Shown here piece after piece: positions 46,672-57,837 of a stretch of DNA of 64,000 bases. The notes below the pieces were generated by a model. That model was given only the letters and a program-made list of their open reading frames with translations. It ran no database searches and had not been told where the DNA came from. Source of the stretch: Albugo candida (Eukaryota > Oomycota > Peronosporomycetes > Albuginales); NCBI GenBank assembly GCA_040437565.1, contig JBDOQK010000066.1, forward strand, positions 62,001-126,000, in the 5' to 3' direction. The position numbers and the translations under genes are program-made. Within the stretch, counting starts at the first letter, position 1. Each line of letters opens with the position of its first letter.

Positions 46672-47559
46672 TTATTTTTAATTTAGATTGCGTCATGCCT
46701 ACTCAAATTATTACTCCCACAACTAATTTGAAAAAAAAAAGTTTACATTTCAAATTAACAGAAGTCATTTACGTCTAAGGATAATCTAGTAATATAGATG
46801 TCTTCAACTGAAATGTACATTCACCATTAATAGACGATTTTTAACGACAGTTTGTTGAGCTATAATGCGTCGTAAACATGCAAAAGTTATTATAAAGTAA
46901 CGGCCGAAAATAAAATGTATTATGAAAAAAATGTGGGAAGGAAAATATCTAATTTTTTACTAAAGCTTGTTCTGAATCTATCCTTGTAACCGGAATTCTG
47001 CAATACCGCTTGTTATGGCCGATTTTCCGCAATTGCTGCACCTGCATTTCCCTCTGTCCGATACCCAAATGCTATGTGTCAAATGGAAATTGTCAGAAAT
47101 AATAGCCTATCACAGATGAAACGTTCTGTGTATTAGCCAATCACAGATAATTCTCGATTGGAGCTGTTGGAGCAACAATTTAGGGTGTGTATGGATGTAA
47201 TCAATTATAACATACCGTGAACTTATCCAATGTCATGGATGTCATGTCATCCGATCCAAATCTTCGCGTTCGATGACAATCGTCAATCTCTCAAATCCAG
47301 CTAATGCTCTAGAGTTGCTTCGCATGTGAGAGTAATAATTTAACTAGGCATGTTGTAATCTAAAATAAAGTTGTCGGGATATCAATACTCATAAATAAAT
47401 AGTAATATTCCAAATGCTGTATACTATACGTACGGATATACACATGCGTAGGTTCATAATGAGGAAAACCCAGTCTTGAATCAAAAACCTCTGATCACTA
47501 ATGCACTATGTAGTAAGGAAAATGAAGCATACAATTACGCGTCCCTAATTGCACAAGTC
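46672..47559. other. AT-rich, no gene
   Basis: Nothing was recognised. It lies between the two MULE relics and holds the left copy of the next contig overlap from 47147. Confidence 0.4.
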
Positions 47560-48514
47560 CTGTGATTATGGCCAAATTGGTTGCACATTCCACATCTCGT
47601 TTGCTTGCACGCCATGTAACGTTCGATCCCCATCAAGAAGTTGATAATAGGAAGGCTCCGAATTCCCTTTAACACGCTGCTTACTGAATTCACGTTTTCT
47701 TATGTCCAAGTGTTGTATTTTGGACATGATGAGTAACTTGTTGACCAATTTTCACACTCAACCTCCTGAAGCTACAGCAGNNNNNNNNNNNNNNNNNNNN
47801 NNNNNNNNNNNNNNNNNNNNNNNNNNNNNNNNNNNNNNNNNNNNNNNNNNNNNNNNNNNNNNNNNNNNNNNNNNNNNNNNATAATTCTCGATTGGAGCTG
47901 TTGGAGCAACAATTTAGGGTGTGTATGGATGTAATCAATTATAACATACCGTGAACTTATCCAATGTCATGGATGTCATGTCATCCGATCCAAATCTTCG
48001 CGTTCGATGACAATCGTCAATCTCTCAAATCCAGCTAATGCTCTAGAGTTGCTTCGCATGTGAGAGTAATAATTTAACTAGGCATGTTGTAATCTAAAAT
48101 AAAGTTGTCGGGATATCAATACTCATAAATAAATAGTAATATTCCAAATGCTGTATACTATACGTACGGATATACACATGCGTAGGTTCATAATGAGGAA
48201 AACCCAGTCTTGAATCAAAAACCTCTGATCACTAATGCACTATGTAGTAAGGAAAATGAAGCATACAATTACGCGTCCCTAATTGCACAAGTCCTGTGAT
48301 TATGGCCAAATTGGTTGCACATTCCACATCTCGTTTGCTTGCACGCCATGTAACGTTCGATCCCCATCAAGAAGTTGATAATAGGAAGGCTCCGAATTCC
48401 CTTTAACACGCTGCTTACTGAATTCACGTTTTCTTATGTCCAAGTGTTGTATTTTGGACATGATGAGTAACTTGTTGACCAATTTTCACACTCAACCTCC
48501 TGAAGCTACAGCAG
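47147..48514. repeat. Unmerged contig overlap around the gap at 47781-47880
   Basis: Bases 47147-47780 recur at 47881-48514 (634 bp) with no difference noticed. The 3' part of MULE relic B therefore appears twice (47566-47748 and 48300-48482). Confidence 0.9.
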
Positions 48515-49040
48515 CACACTGCTGTTCGAGCTTGTGATATCCGCTTTCGTCTTCTCGTACTCTTCCGTTGTTCATGAACGAGCCAATATCCACGCCAAAT
48601 TCTTCAACAACTTTTACTTGTATTTGTTTTTGAAATTTTCCATCAAATGCCGGAAGCAGAAAAAATGTGGGACGTCGGGTGCTGATGTATGCATAGGTTT
48701 CATAAACCCCTTGTCCCTATCTGATATCACGAATGCTGGAGATGGCTTGAGGTGAGAGAGTAGAGCTTCAAAAACCAATTCCAGTTATCTTTATTCTCTA
48801 CCGACACAAGCCCAACTCCATTAATTTGCATCTCGTTGCTTCCATTTTGAAAGCTCGAAATAAGGAGGATCCCACCGATTGATGTCTTCACAAATGTGCC
48901 GTCCACGGATATCCCACGCTCAGTGTATGACTTATATGCTTATAGTCCTTCCCAGAGAATGATACTCAACCGTATAAATTCATCATTTACGATACCAAGC
49001 TTCGCTTCGTGGCCTCAAATGCTTAGTACAGCCATGTAGG
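48290..49040 (-). mobile_element. Mutator-like (MULE) transposase gene relic B
   Basis: The minus strand at 48770-48960 reads YTERGISVDGTFVKTSIGGI, then QINGVGLVSVENKDNWNWFL: the MULE core from the first catalytic Asp (VDGTF) to SENxxxWxWF. At 48590-48720 it reads PAFVISDRDKGFMKPMHTSA then HFFCFRHLMENFKNKYK, the second Asp block (ISDRxKG) and the HHxxCxxHLxxNF block. At 48300-48480 YYQLLDGDRTLHGVQ may be the start of the SWIM finger region. Stops and frame changes show it is dead. The motifs (VDGTF against LLDSTY) place it in a different MULE lineage from relic A. Confidence 0.75.
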
Positions 49041-51426
49041 ATAGAATGAGGCTGTATTTCTTAATATCACTTCCTTAAACCTCAAGCTTCAAATTTGGAG
49101 TTCGTGAGCACAGCGGATACATGTGGTGGAATTCGCTTGGTTTGTATCATCACCAGAGTCACTTTCCTACCGGAGATTATGGCCATATTTCTGACTGCAA
49201 GACTTGAAGCAGTTTGTTGTATATCTACGAGACACCTTTAGGGATTAGGATAATTGACAGGAGTGCAGAGAAAACTTTGTTGAAGGGCTGATTGTCTGCG
49301 AAAAGGAAAACTGCACAACAAAGAAACAGTCATGTTGTGTGCATACTGCTTTATAACGCTTGTCTCTTGATACCACACGAAACGGGCGGTTACATTCTCG
49401 GTTGTACTTAATTACTGCTTAAATTATGTCCCTTTATTGGCATGACTCCTGTTATCGAAAGAAGCTGCTGCTAATTTTTGTCGTCGCTTTCCATTGCTGA
49501 TATTGAAGTGTGCAATGTGTATATCCGTATGTGTAGTGTACGGGCTTGGTATTTTTTTATATTCCCCAAGGTAAATCCCCAAAACAGCTCATGAACGCTC
49601 AGGCAAGCGACAAGTGCATACACGTATGTGACGCATGCAGCGCATAATTCGTATCCTGTCACACTAGATAGAGTAAAAATGTAGTGAGACAATCTAGAGG
49701 GATCCATACACGATGTGCACAGGCGACGTCCTTTCGTTCAAGAATACTATGTAACAAATGTATGGTCATTAGTGCTCACGTCAACTACACGAGTACAATT
49801 GTTCATGACACACGTTCTATTGCTATTTGACTCAAGGGCTGAGGAACATGGTTCAATGGGAGAGAACATCAGGTTTTAGTTTGGTCAGATTGTCCATCTC
49901 GTTTGAATCTTCCGGTTGTTGGACATGTTCCTTTTTCTCGATCAAAATGACCTTCCCATCGACATTCCAAGTTTCGTAGCACAGCTCGGACGTCCACACC
50001 GATACTTGTAATGCATGTACTGTAAGTAATAAATATGTACGTAGATTTTGGTAAAATCTCAAGTGATAAGAGCTTTTCTATGTTGCCCAAACCGGAGATA
50101 CGAAGCCCCGATGTGAAATCGGAATCACGTTTATGTTTGCAACTTACCTAACAGCAACAGTGCTTCTATCCGTTGCAGAATTGCACATTCAAATCTACAT
50201 TTTTGTAATCGCAGCTGAACGGGCTTCGATTTTAATAAAGCAAGTGAAGACTGAATCTCAAATACAAAACATAAAGTAGAGCATCACGCTATTCTCTGCC
50301 TTGGGTCGATCTAGCTCGTAAAGTTCAACAAAAAAAGCTTACCGTCACAAAGCGCGCTGATTCAAACAAGATTATATGGATGACACTACTTCTGGTGTGA
50401 TCTTGGAGGACGCACGCAGTCCTGATACATAATGCCCTTTGAGGGTATATCGTTCATTCACTTGGGCTGTTCCCCTCTAATTAGTTTATTATGGGCGGCA
50501 TACGCAGAACTGGGGCTAGAGCGCTCGTCATTCGTAGATATATATTACAACGACGAAGATCTCAATTCTGGATTGCGCGATCAACGGTCGCAGCTTCACA
50601 GTAAGTAGCGAAATCAATTCCGAAGCATCGAATCGGTTTACCATTTTATTACGGATATGATATTTATTGTCAGGAAGGCTGAAACAATAACATCACATTC
50701 ATTACGTCGAATAAACAAGTATGTCATAAGACGACTCATCCCACGTTTTGGTGAATTCAGTGATCCTTGATACGTATAGAGGCTTTACCCACATATTTTT
50801 AATTACAAAGCAAAATAAGACTTAAAAGCTAAGAAATAATTAAAAAGTCACAAATTCTTTGGTACGGACCTTTCGTCGGACTGCATATACGTTCAACTAT
50901 CAATATAGCGAGTAAAAGTATTCATACGATTGCCGCGTTCTCGATGGCTTATGATATTACTCAACACCAACTCCTAGTGACTCAATTATCGGCGACGACT
51001 TGGAATTTTGTAGCTGTAGATGTTGTACTCTGATCTAATGAACCCGACATCCTAACTGTGCAATCCAGTGCGATGCAAAGGAGCAAATAAGATGTATGCA
51101 CATCGCCTTTACTGTAATGACTTTCGAGAGAACTGACCAGACAGAAAAGAGAAAGCTTGCTACATTTAATTTAAGTAATAATACGAAATAACTGTACTAA
51201 TTCAATCAGCATCTGTTATGTCTCTATCGCTTCAAAACTGTAGGAACAAAGCGTACACATATTAGCAACCCTTCCTGATACTCGCGTTTGTAAATGTAAT
51301 AGAAAATTGAACCGCTTAGTCACCGCGAAAACTCATCCACACGTTTTATAAGGCACAGAAAATGTGTATCACATAATAAAAAACTGCGCTTCATGACGAA
51401 TTATTTCGAGTTGATGTGTTGCATCT
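49041..51426. other. No supported gene
   Basis: About 2.4 kb with scattered short frames. A minus-strand segment at 49857-50025, preceded by a plausible TTACTTACAG acceptor, could be a terminal exon (ETWNVDGKVILIEKKEHVQQ), but no matching upstream exon or family was found. Confidence 0.4.
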
Positions 51427-54152
51427 TCACACGAGAACTGGTCCCAGATACTCTGTCAGAACGGGCGAAAAGACCTCATAAATAAATGTGATCGGACGAT
51501 TGCGATACCGAAAGAAATAAGTTCGTCCCCAAAATGGTCCTGCGCATCCAAATTGCTTTTCCAATCGAGCACTTCTCCCACAAAAAACGCTCTGTATATC
51601 ACGATACAGTTCCAATTTCTGTTCCAACACGTTTTGCCCTATAGGCACTGACACGTTAGGAAATATAATGTGAAGGTCGTTTTCACATGTCCACGATGCA
51701 GCATAGCCAAGTCGTTGGGTCGAATTATGCAGCCACACTTGTCTTTGTACTCTTGGAGAGGCAATTGTTGATTGAATTGCATCGTATGCGAGCGACGCCA
51801 TTTGATCGTTTGTGTCGAACTGCTGCATTGTCTTCATTGAAATCACATCGACCTGAGTCGGAATTCCAGTCAGTAGGGCTAAATGTTGTGTCGGTGATCC
51901 ATTTCCAAATAGAAATAGCTTCCAGGCATTAGAAATGCTGTTTTTACTTGGGTCATACGAGTCGACGGACGACAGCGTACCAAACTGCAGTTGCTCTTGT
52001 GCCCTCATAAGGAATATAATGGGCTGTACGACATACCACGCACACTCCTGTTCCGAGCTTTCAGGCGGTACAGAATCCTTCATAACGAGAAAATCAATGG
52101 TGTTGCAAGCATATCGTGATATGTATTTATTTCGAAAAAAACGNNNNNNNNNNNNNNNNNNNNNNNNNNNNNNNNNNNNNNNNNNNNNNNNNNNNNNNNN
52201 NNNNNNNNNNNNNNNNNNNNNNNNNNNNNNNNNNNNNNNNNNNGTATTTATTTCGAAAAAAACGGCTATAAATGTAATTCTCTCATTCTAGACCTGCAGA
52301 CGGAATGCGACGCAACGGAAAAACTCTCATTAGCGAATTCAAAAGACGTATCATTTACACGCAAGGAACAAAATTGACGTTGGGAACAGCAGCCATCTTC
52401 TCCAATTCACGCAGCACCGGCATATTGGCTACTTTCCATGATTCCAGTAAAAGCCCGGCCTTTGTTCCATTCGCGAGGTCGGGAGCTCGATACGGGTAGA
52501 CAGCGTCCGGGTTGAGTTGCCACCAGAATCCACCAGCGAGACCTCCAGTTCGATTTTGCATTTTGGAAATGAGAATCTCAATAATTCGTGTGGACGTCTT
52601 CAATTCAGTTCTGTCCAAACTGCCCACAAGCCCGCCAAAACTCGACAGCACCACAGCTGAGTCACTGGCTAATGCGCTTCCAAACATATATTCCATGCTC
52701 AAATCGACATTTTTCTTCAATGTGGCGTTTGTAGATTCGACATAATCCATCAGTAAGCCACCCTTCGGTGTTCCACCACTGAAGAAGAAATCGAGCAGTT
52801 GGTACGAGCTGGTAAAGTATTTCGGAGAATACACGAGCTTTCCCTTTTTTTTCAATACAATTGGAGCCGTGGCGACGCCCGAAAGATCAGAACCGGTGAA
52901 ATATTTCAATCGAACTATTTTTTCACTTCCGTCTTCAGCCACAAATGAATTTCGACGAGAAGGCCCTTCAATCCCTTGAACAAATACGAGCCATCGAGGA
53001 CATTCCCGAATGACGTGATTTCCCAAAGTCGTCGCAGCCTGAGCCCAATCAGACTCTGATTTATCACCCCACGTTGCCATTGCTACGTTATCTTTCAGAT
53101 CGATTCCAATGATATTATAATGTTTACTATTACAAAGCTCATTGGCCAAATTTGAAATCGCTTTCTGCGTGTCGGCAAGCTTGATAGAAGAACCTTCCCA
53201 AAGACCGGATTCTTTGACAAGAGCCGATAATACTTGGAAGTTGAGAACAACGGCAATGTGATAGACGCCCAGGCCTTGGATAATAGAGCTCAATAGAGGA
53301 ATGTATCGAGAGGTTTTCAGTGCGCGATTCGACTTGGTGTTGATCAAGGTTTCGTCAGGGACCACATTACGCAAAGCTGCATCCACTGAGAGTGCCAGAC
53401 GGACCGCATTGAAGCCATTTTCGGAGAGGAAGATCGCGTACCGCGTCTGATACGAGAATCAGAATCAGACGAGACTGTATAATTTGATAGTGGATAAGGT
53501 TATAGAGGATATGACGTACCAATGTGTTACCGTCCTTTTTTCCGTCCCATAGTCCTTTTGGGACGTACTTATTGTCTTGCATTCCAAGCCAATTCACACC
53601 CTTTATGTTCATTATCACCTCACGTCCACTTTTGAATTGAGCCACAATTCGGTTCTTCTTTGTGATATAATTTGGTTGTTCGCACGCTATAATATAAACA
53701 TGAATATTACAACAATCATGTACTAGAATGGAGGATGCGTACTTAAATCTTGGTACTCGGCTGGGTTCAACACGACAACATCAGGATCAGGTTGGGGCAT
53801 GCGGCCATCGGGAATGCGTGTTCCTGATCCATACATATCGAGAATCGCTGCATCGCTGGCTGTGCCATATCGTACTTGATTCCGTTTTTGTATTCCAAAG
53901 TACGTGAGCCCTGCGATCGATCCCGCGAAGAATAACAATAAGCCTAAAGCTCCAGGCCATGTCTGTTTCGTTTGAATGGTGAGTTTAAACAATCAAAAAG
54001 GTCAAATAGAGTTGTCGTACCGAACGTCGACCACGATATTTGACTGCTTTTCCTGGGTAATCAGCAGCGACGTCGGCAGTAGCAATGATGCGCTCCACTT
54101 CAGAAGTTCGTGCAGCGGAAACTGATGATCGTCCAGCGGCGGTGCTTGCCAT
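51427..54152 (-). CDS. Membrane-anchored GH5-like protein, predicted catalytically dead (five exons)
   Basis: Exons 54152-54021, 53962-53743, 53686-53520, 53446-52359 and 52265-51427 join through GT..AG introns. Collapsing the 21-bp overlap across the gap at 52144 gives 2325 coding bases, an exact multiple of three (774 residues). Residues 1-44 are cytosolic-like. Residues 49-68 (ALGLLLFFAGSIAGLTYFGI) are a membrane anchor, suggesting type II topology. The GH5 domain follows: IKGVNWLGMQ (145-154), FLSENGFNAVRLAL (179-192), YNIIGIDLK (283-291), FWWQLNP. Active GH5 enzymes use two Glu. The acid/base NEP motif here reads DNV (Asn near 293), and the nucleophile GEFGG reads SSFGG (Ser near 442). 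The conserved YSPH His is Lys. So hydrolysis is unlikely, and a lectin-like, scaffold or decoy role is inference. About 240 further residues follow the GH5 fold. ATG 54152 is preferred because it joins exon 2 in frame and a related first exon survives at 57838-57960. Confidence 0.85.
52123..52264. repeat. Unmerged 21-bp contig overlap around the gap at 52144-52243
   Basis: Bases 52123-52143 and 52244-52264 are the same 21 bases on either side of the N run. The overlap lies inside exon 5 of the GH5-like gene, whose frame is intact only if it is counted once. Confidence 0.85.
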
Positions 54153-54616
54153 CGTTTCAGACAGAACAAGAAAGAAGAATGACTCGAGTAGAGACGTGTA
54201 AGCTGTTCTTTACCCTGTAATAATATATAACAAGTTATAGAAGACATTACATAATGTAATTACTATTATATNNNNNNNNNNNNNNNNNNNNNNNNNNNNN
54301 NNNNNNNNNNNNNNNNNNNNNNNNNNNNNNNNNNNNNNNNNNNNNNNNNNNNNNNNNNNNNNNNNNNNNNNCTCACATTCCCTCAAATACATCAAGTCGT
54401 CTTTCCATACATAAACCAAGTCAAACGCACAAAACGTTGGACCCCTCCTTCCAATCTCATCTTCTCACCTGCTTCCCATCATGCAACTTGCTACATTATC
54501 TCGCTTTTATATCCAATCCAACATTCCATTCCTCACTTCACTCAACCTTACTATCAAATATAACACATTTACCTTCTCAACGGAATACAATGTGACGAGA
54601 ACATAAAGTAAAATTC

Positions 54617-54635
54617 ATCACAACGTCACGTGAGA
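54617..54635 (+). promoter_or_regulatory. Conserved promoter block of the first secreted Pro/Ser-rich gene
   Basis: ATCACAACGTCACGTGAGA occurs 145 bp before ATG 54780. The same 19 bases occur 146 bp before the start of the paralogue. It contains an E-box/G-box-like CACGTG overlapping a CGTCA half site. Between it and the ATG, both genes have a CATTCTTTTTTTC-type pyrimidine run and TGCAAAATG. Confidence 0.55.
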
Positions 54636-54779
54636 CTTTCAAACAGTGTGCAGTCGCACATCCCACGTCCCACATTTTCATTCTTTTTTTTCATTCTGCA
54701 AAATGTATTCTCTCATTCATTTCACTTCTCAATTCACCAAATTCCAACACTTTCCATCCGTCACATTTGACTCTCCACA

Positions 54780-57230
54780 ATGACTGCAACCATGCGAATC
54801 GAAGCAGCTGTCTACGGTCTTCTTCTCTGTATGACTCCACAAGCGTACGGAAAGACTGCAGGTGGAAGTCTACCGAGACCACCCATTGCCGATCCTAATG
54901 ATCACTCAACGATGAAAGGCCCAATGAATCAATTTCCCACTACGCCTTCCATCACTGACGCGTACACGACCCCAATTCAGACGCAAACTGAGCATCCCAT
55001 CGATGAAAATGAACCTGCTTCTGATCCTCAACTTGTGGCTATGCAACCATTTCCGCGTAATTACACGCCAGGATCCTCAAGCAGTCCATATTTGCCGGAT
55101 GTTGTGACTCACATTGTCAATGAATTGCAAAAGTCAAAACATTCTCAAGTCACAACAGAGGAAACGAGTGACAATCCTTCACCCGAAATCACTTTGTACC
55201 ATCACGAGCCAATATATCAACCTTCGATCTATCCATATCTATCCAGCGGCAAGGTCGAGCCTTCTGCTCCTCCAATCGAGCTTCTCGAGGAATCTCTACG
55301 ACCTGAAAAGAGCTCGGAATTCTTAACATCATCTGTTGATCAGTACCCACCAAACTCGCTGACGAATGATATTCCGACAGAGTATATGACCGATCAAGAC
55401 AAGTTAAAGGCCACGCTATCGACTCCTCTCACCAGGAATATCGTTCTTCCTCCGTTGAAATACTCAGGACCTCGACCTTCTCTTCGCGAATTTGTGAGAC
55501 ATATCATACGCGAGAATCGAATTCCAAACAACAGCACTCAGTCTGAGGAGCAAAATTCGAGTGAGAATACTTCTCTTTCAGTTGAAACTCCGCCTGAAGA
55601 AGCCGCACGGCCTGATAAGAATCCGGAACCAGTACCGACAGAAGTTCCATCGTCTATCAATCAATTTCCACCTCCGTCGTCGATCAATCAATTCCCAGCG
55701 ATTCCTTCAACTCCGTCCGATTCTTCGACTGAAGAAAAAACTTCGAGTCCGACGCCATCTCAACCCGAAAATCCTTCAGTTGAGACTCCTTCTCCTTCTG
55801 TTGAGACTCCGTCCATGGAAACTTCTCGACCTGATAAGAATTCGACACCAACACCGTGTCCTCCTCTTCCAACTAATTACCCGACGGAAGCTCCATCGCC
55901 CATCAACCAGTTCCCATCTTCTTCATCGACCAACCAGTTCCCTTCAGACTCTTCGACATCGGAACAAACTTTGACGGAGCAAAATTCATCGACCTCAAGT
56001 CCAACACCATCACCTTCCGGGGACATACCAACAGGGATTCAAAATCCGAATGAGTCGATAGAGAATCGACAGTCTGCACTCGAAAATATCAAACCATTTG
56101 ATCAAGTATTCACCCCTCATTCGGCCAATGGCCCGTTCCTACCAAAGCTTGTGACGCACTTTATGAATGAGACTCGTAAGTCATCAAGTAACATGCAATC
56201 ACAAGATCAGAATTCAAATGGGAACCCTTCTCCTTCAATTGAGACTCCGCTTGCAGAATCTTCTCGACCTGATAAAAACTCTGGACCAACACCGTGCCCT
56301 CCTCTTCCGACCAATTATCCGACGGAAAATTCCTCGTCTGTCAATCAACTCTCATCTCCTGCACCTATCAGTCAATTCCCACCTCCATCGTCAATCAACC
56401 AGTTCCCAGTGAATCCTTCACCTCCCACTGATACTTCGACGGAGCAAAAAGCCTCGAGTCCAATACCGTCTCAACCCGAAGTTCCTTCAGGTGAGAATCC
56501 TCCCGCTCCCGTTGAGATTCCGCCGATGGAAACTTCGCGACCTGATAAGAACTCGGGATCAGTACCGACGGAAGTTCCGTCGTCTATCAACCAGTTTACA
56601 CCTCCATCCTCGATCAACCAATTTCCGGCCACTTCTCCAACTTCGAACAATGATTCGACGGAGCAAAAGACGTCGAGCCCAACGCCATCTCAACCCGAGA
56701 ATCCTTCTCCTTCCGTTGAGACTCCGTCTATGGGAACCTCTCGACCTGACAAAAGCTCGTCACCAACACCGTGTCCTCCTCTTCCGACTAATTACCCGAC
56801 GGAATCTCCTTCGTCAGTCAACCAGTTCCCTCCTCCATCATCGATCACCCAGTTCCCTCCTCCATCATCGATCAGCCAGTTCCCTCCTCCATCATCGATC
56901 AATCAATTTCCACCTTCAACTATCAACCAATTTCCGGTAAAGCCTGCAGCTCCAATCGCTAATCCCACTAAACAAAACGCCTCAACCTCACCTCCGTCAT
57001 CACCGGACAATGGTACATCTACTTTTCCATCCGCAAATCCTGCATCGATGCCATTTCAACCTGTCAAAGAAATACCATCCAACCATCCATTCCGACAGGG
57101 TCTGAGAAATTACCTCAAAGAAAAACGTGAAGCTGCAACCTCCCAACTGAATTCCAACGATCCGACTTCCACCGATTCTGCGTCGATTCCAGATCCCAGT
57201 GAGGCTCCCGCTGACACTTCTCAACAGTAA
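54780..57230 (+). CDS. Secreted Pro/Ser-rich repeat protein with INQFP motifs (long paralogue)
   Basis: An intact frame of 816 residues. Residues 1-24 form a signal peptide (MRIEAAVYGLLLCMTPQAYG); the next residues KTAGG are shared with the short paralogue at 59624. The body is low-complexity Pro, Ser, Thr, Asn and Gln, built from five copies of a roughly 100-residue unit beginning RPDKN. These include TPCPPLPTNYPTE and the motif SSINQFPPP. About 15 INQFP-like motifs are present, including a perfect 9-residue (27-bp) run near 56815-56920. Four helix-like blocks are interspersed: YLPDVVTHIVNELQK, SLREFVRHIIRENR, FLPKLVTHFMNETRK and FRQGLRNYLKEKREA. Cys residues are few. It is presumably secreted or wall-associated; mucin-like or effector roles are inference. 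Arg-rich frames on the same strand are shadows of the repeats. ATG 54780 is favoured because the paralogue starts at the equivalent codon. Confidence 0.85.
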   Translation: MTATMRIEAAVYGLLLCMTPQAYGKTAGGSLPRPPIADPNDHSTMKGPMNQFPTTPSITDAYTTPIQTQTEHPIDENEPASDPQLVAMQPFPRNYTPGSSSSPYLPDVVTHIVNELQKSKHSQVTTEETSDNPSPEITLYHHEPIYQPSIYPYLSSGKVEPSAPPIELLEESLRPEKSSEFLTSSVDQYPPNSLTNDIPTEYMTDQDKLKATLSTPLTRNIVLPPLKYSGPRPSLREFVRHIIRENRIPNNSTQSEEQNSSENTSLSVETPPEEAARPDKNPEPVPTEVPSSINQFPPPSSINQFPAIPSTPSDSSTEEKTSSPTPSQPENPSVETPSPSVETPSMETSRPDKNSTPTPCPPLPTNYPTEAPSPINQFPSSSSTNQFPSDSSTSEQTLTEQNSSTSSPTPSPSGDIPTGIQNPNESIENRQSALENIKPFDQVFTPHSANGPFLPKLVTHFMNETRKSSSNMQSQDQNSNGNPSPSIETPLAESSRPDKNSGPTPCPPLPTNYPTENSSSVNQLSSPAPISQFPPPSSINQFPVNPSPPTDTSTEQKASSPIPSQPEVPSGENPPAPVEIPPMETSRPDKNSGSVPTEVPSSINQFTPPSSINQFPATSPTSNNDSTEQKTSSPTPSQPENPSPSVETPSMGTSRPDKSSSPTPCPPLPTNYPTESPSSVNQFPPPSSITQFPPPSSISQFPPPSSINQFPPSTINQFPVKPAAPIANPTKQNASTSPPSSPDNGTSTFPSANPASMPFQPVKEIPSNHPFRQGLRNYLKEKREAATSQLNSNDPTSTDSASIPDPSEAPADTSQQ
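56815..56925 (+). repeat. 27-bp coding minisatellite inside the long secreted gene
   Basis: Four consecutive 27-bp units encode QFPPPSSIN/T/S-type nonapeptides without shifting frame. It explains how INQFP motif number can change by replication slippage or unequal exchange. Confidence 0.75.
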
Positions 57231-57383
57231 GGACTCATTCTATCGGCTCAAACGTCAGGCTTCCGAGACAGAAGCCTTTTCTATTTTTCTAATCGACACT
57301 TAAATACGAAATGTATCGAGCTGTGTGCTTTTATCACTTACGACCTTGACTTTATCGTCTCCGAGGAAGACAAGGAGACGTTC

Positions 57384-57837
57384 TCACTCTGTTTCAAGCT
57401 CAATATCGCTTCGATGCGCTGGAGCAAATCGGTGAGTAAGCGGTCGAAAACACTTCACATCTGAGGTGAAATTTGTGAGATTTTGAAGTGCTCGTGCTAT
57501 CAAATCTTTTGTCTGACGAAATTGAAACACATCAGCGATGCACATGAGACAAAAGCTGAATTTCTTGAGATTAATTCCAACTTGCAGCTTGTAATTTTTC
57601 GTCATTTTGACTCGGAAGCGATTGAATGAATTGCTTCTCTAAGGCCATTTCTGCTACTTGCGACAGCTTTTCCAAACTTTCGCGAATCTGAATTGGTTGA
57701 CGACGTCGTTTGATCTTTTGAAGGCATTATTTCCTCCTGCTGGAGACGCTGGGCAATGTGATGATACTTCTTCCAGTCGCTGCTGCATGAGACGCACTCT
57801 GTTCTTTGAACTATACATACTCGTCTTATAATGAGAA
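57384..57837 (-). pseudogene. Relic of the coiled-coil/ZZ zinc-finger gene (unit 1)
   Basis: The minus strand matches pieces of the intact gene at 60384-62345. VRLMQQRLEEVSSHCPAS (shifted frame) lies at 57770-57800. Then come the EAIHSIASESK stretch of an alternative frame at 57602-57640, and LKKFSFCLMCIADVFQFRQT with HRSDIELETE at 57384-57560. The ZZ finger itself and the whole middle are deleted. It stands in the place, relative to the long secreted gene, that the intact ZZ gene has relative to the short one. Confidence 0.75.

Noticed and set aside
47620-47640. tRNA B-box-like GTTCGATCCCC
   Set aside because: No A box, acceptor stem or anticodon arm at proper spacing; it lies in decayed MULE coding sequence and recurs only through the contig overlap.
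49853-50090. Terminal exon of an unknown gene on the minus strand
   Set aside because: A plausible acceptor exists, but two frames are equally open and no partner exon was found.
56815-56925. Regular 27-bp repeats resembling a CRISPR-like array
   Set aside because: They are head-to-tail without spacers, in frame, and encode a nonapeptide in a eukaryotic secreted protein.
55561-56940. Arg/Leu-rich open frames inside the long secreted gene
   Set aside because: They are alternative-frame readings of the Pro/Ser repeats; the 816-residue frame with signal peptide and paralogue explains the sequence.
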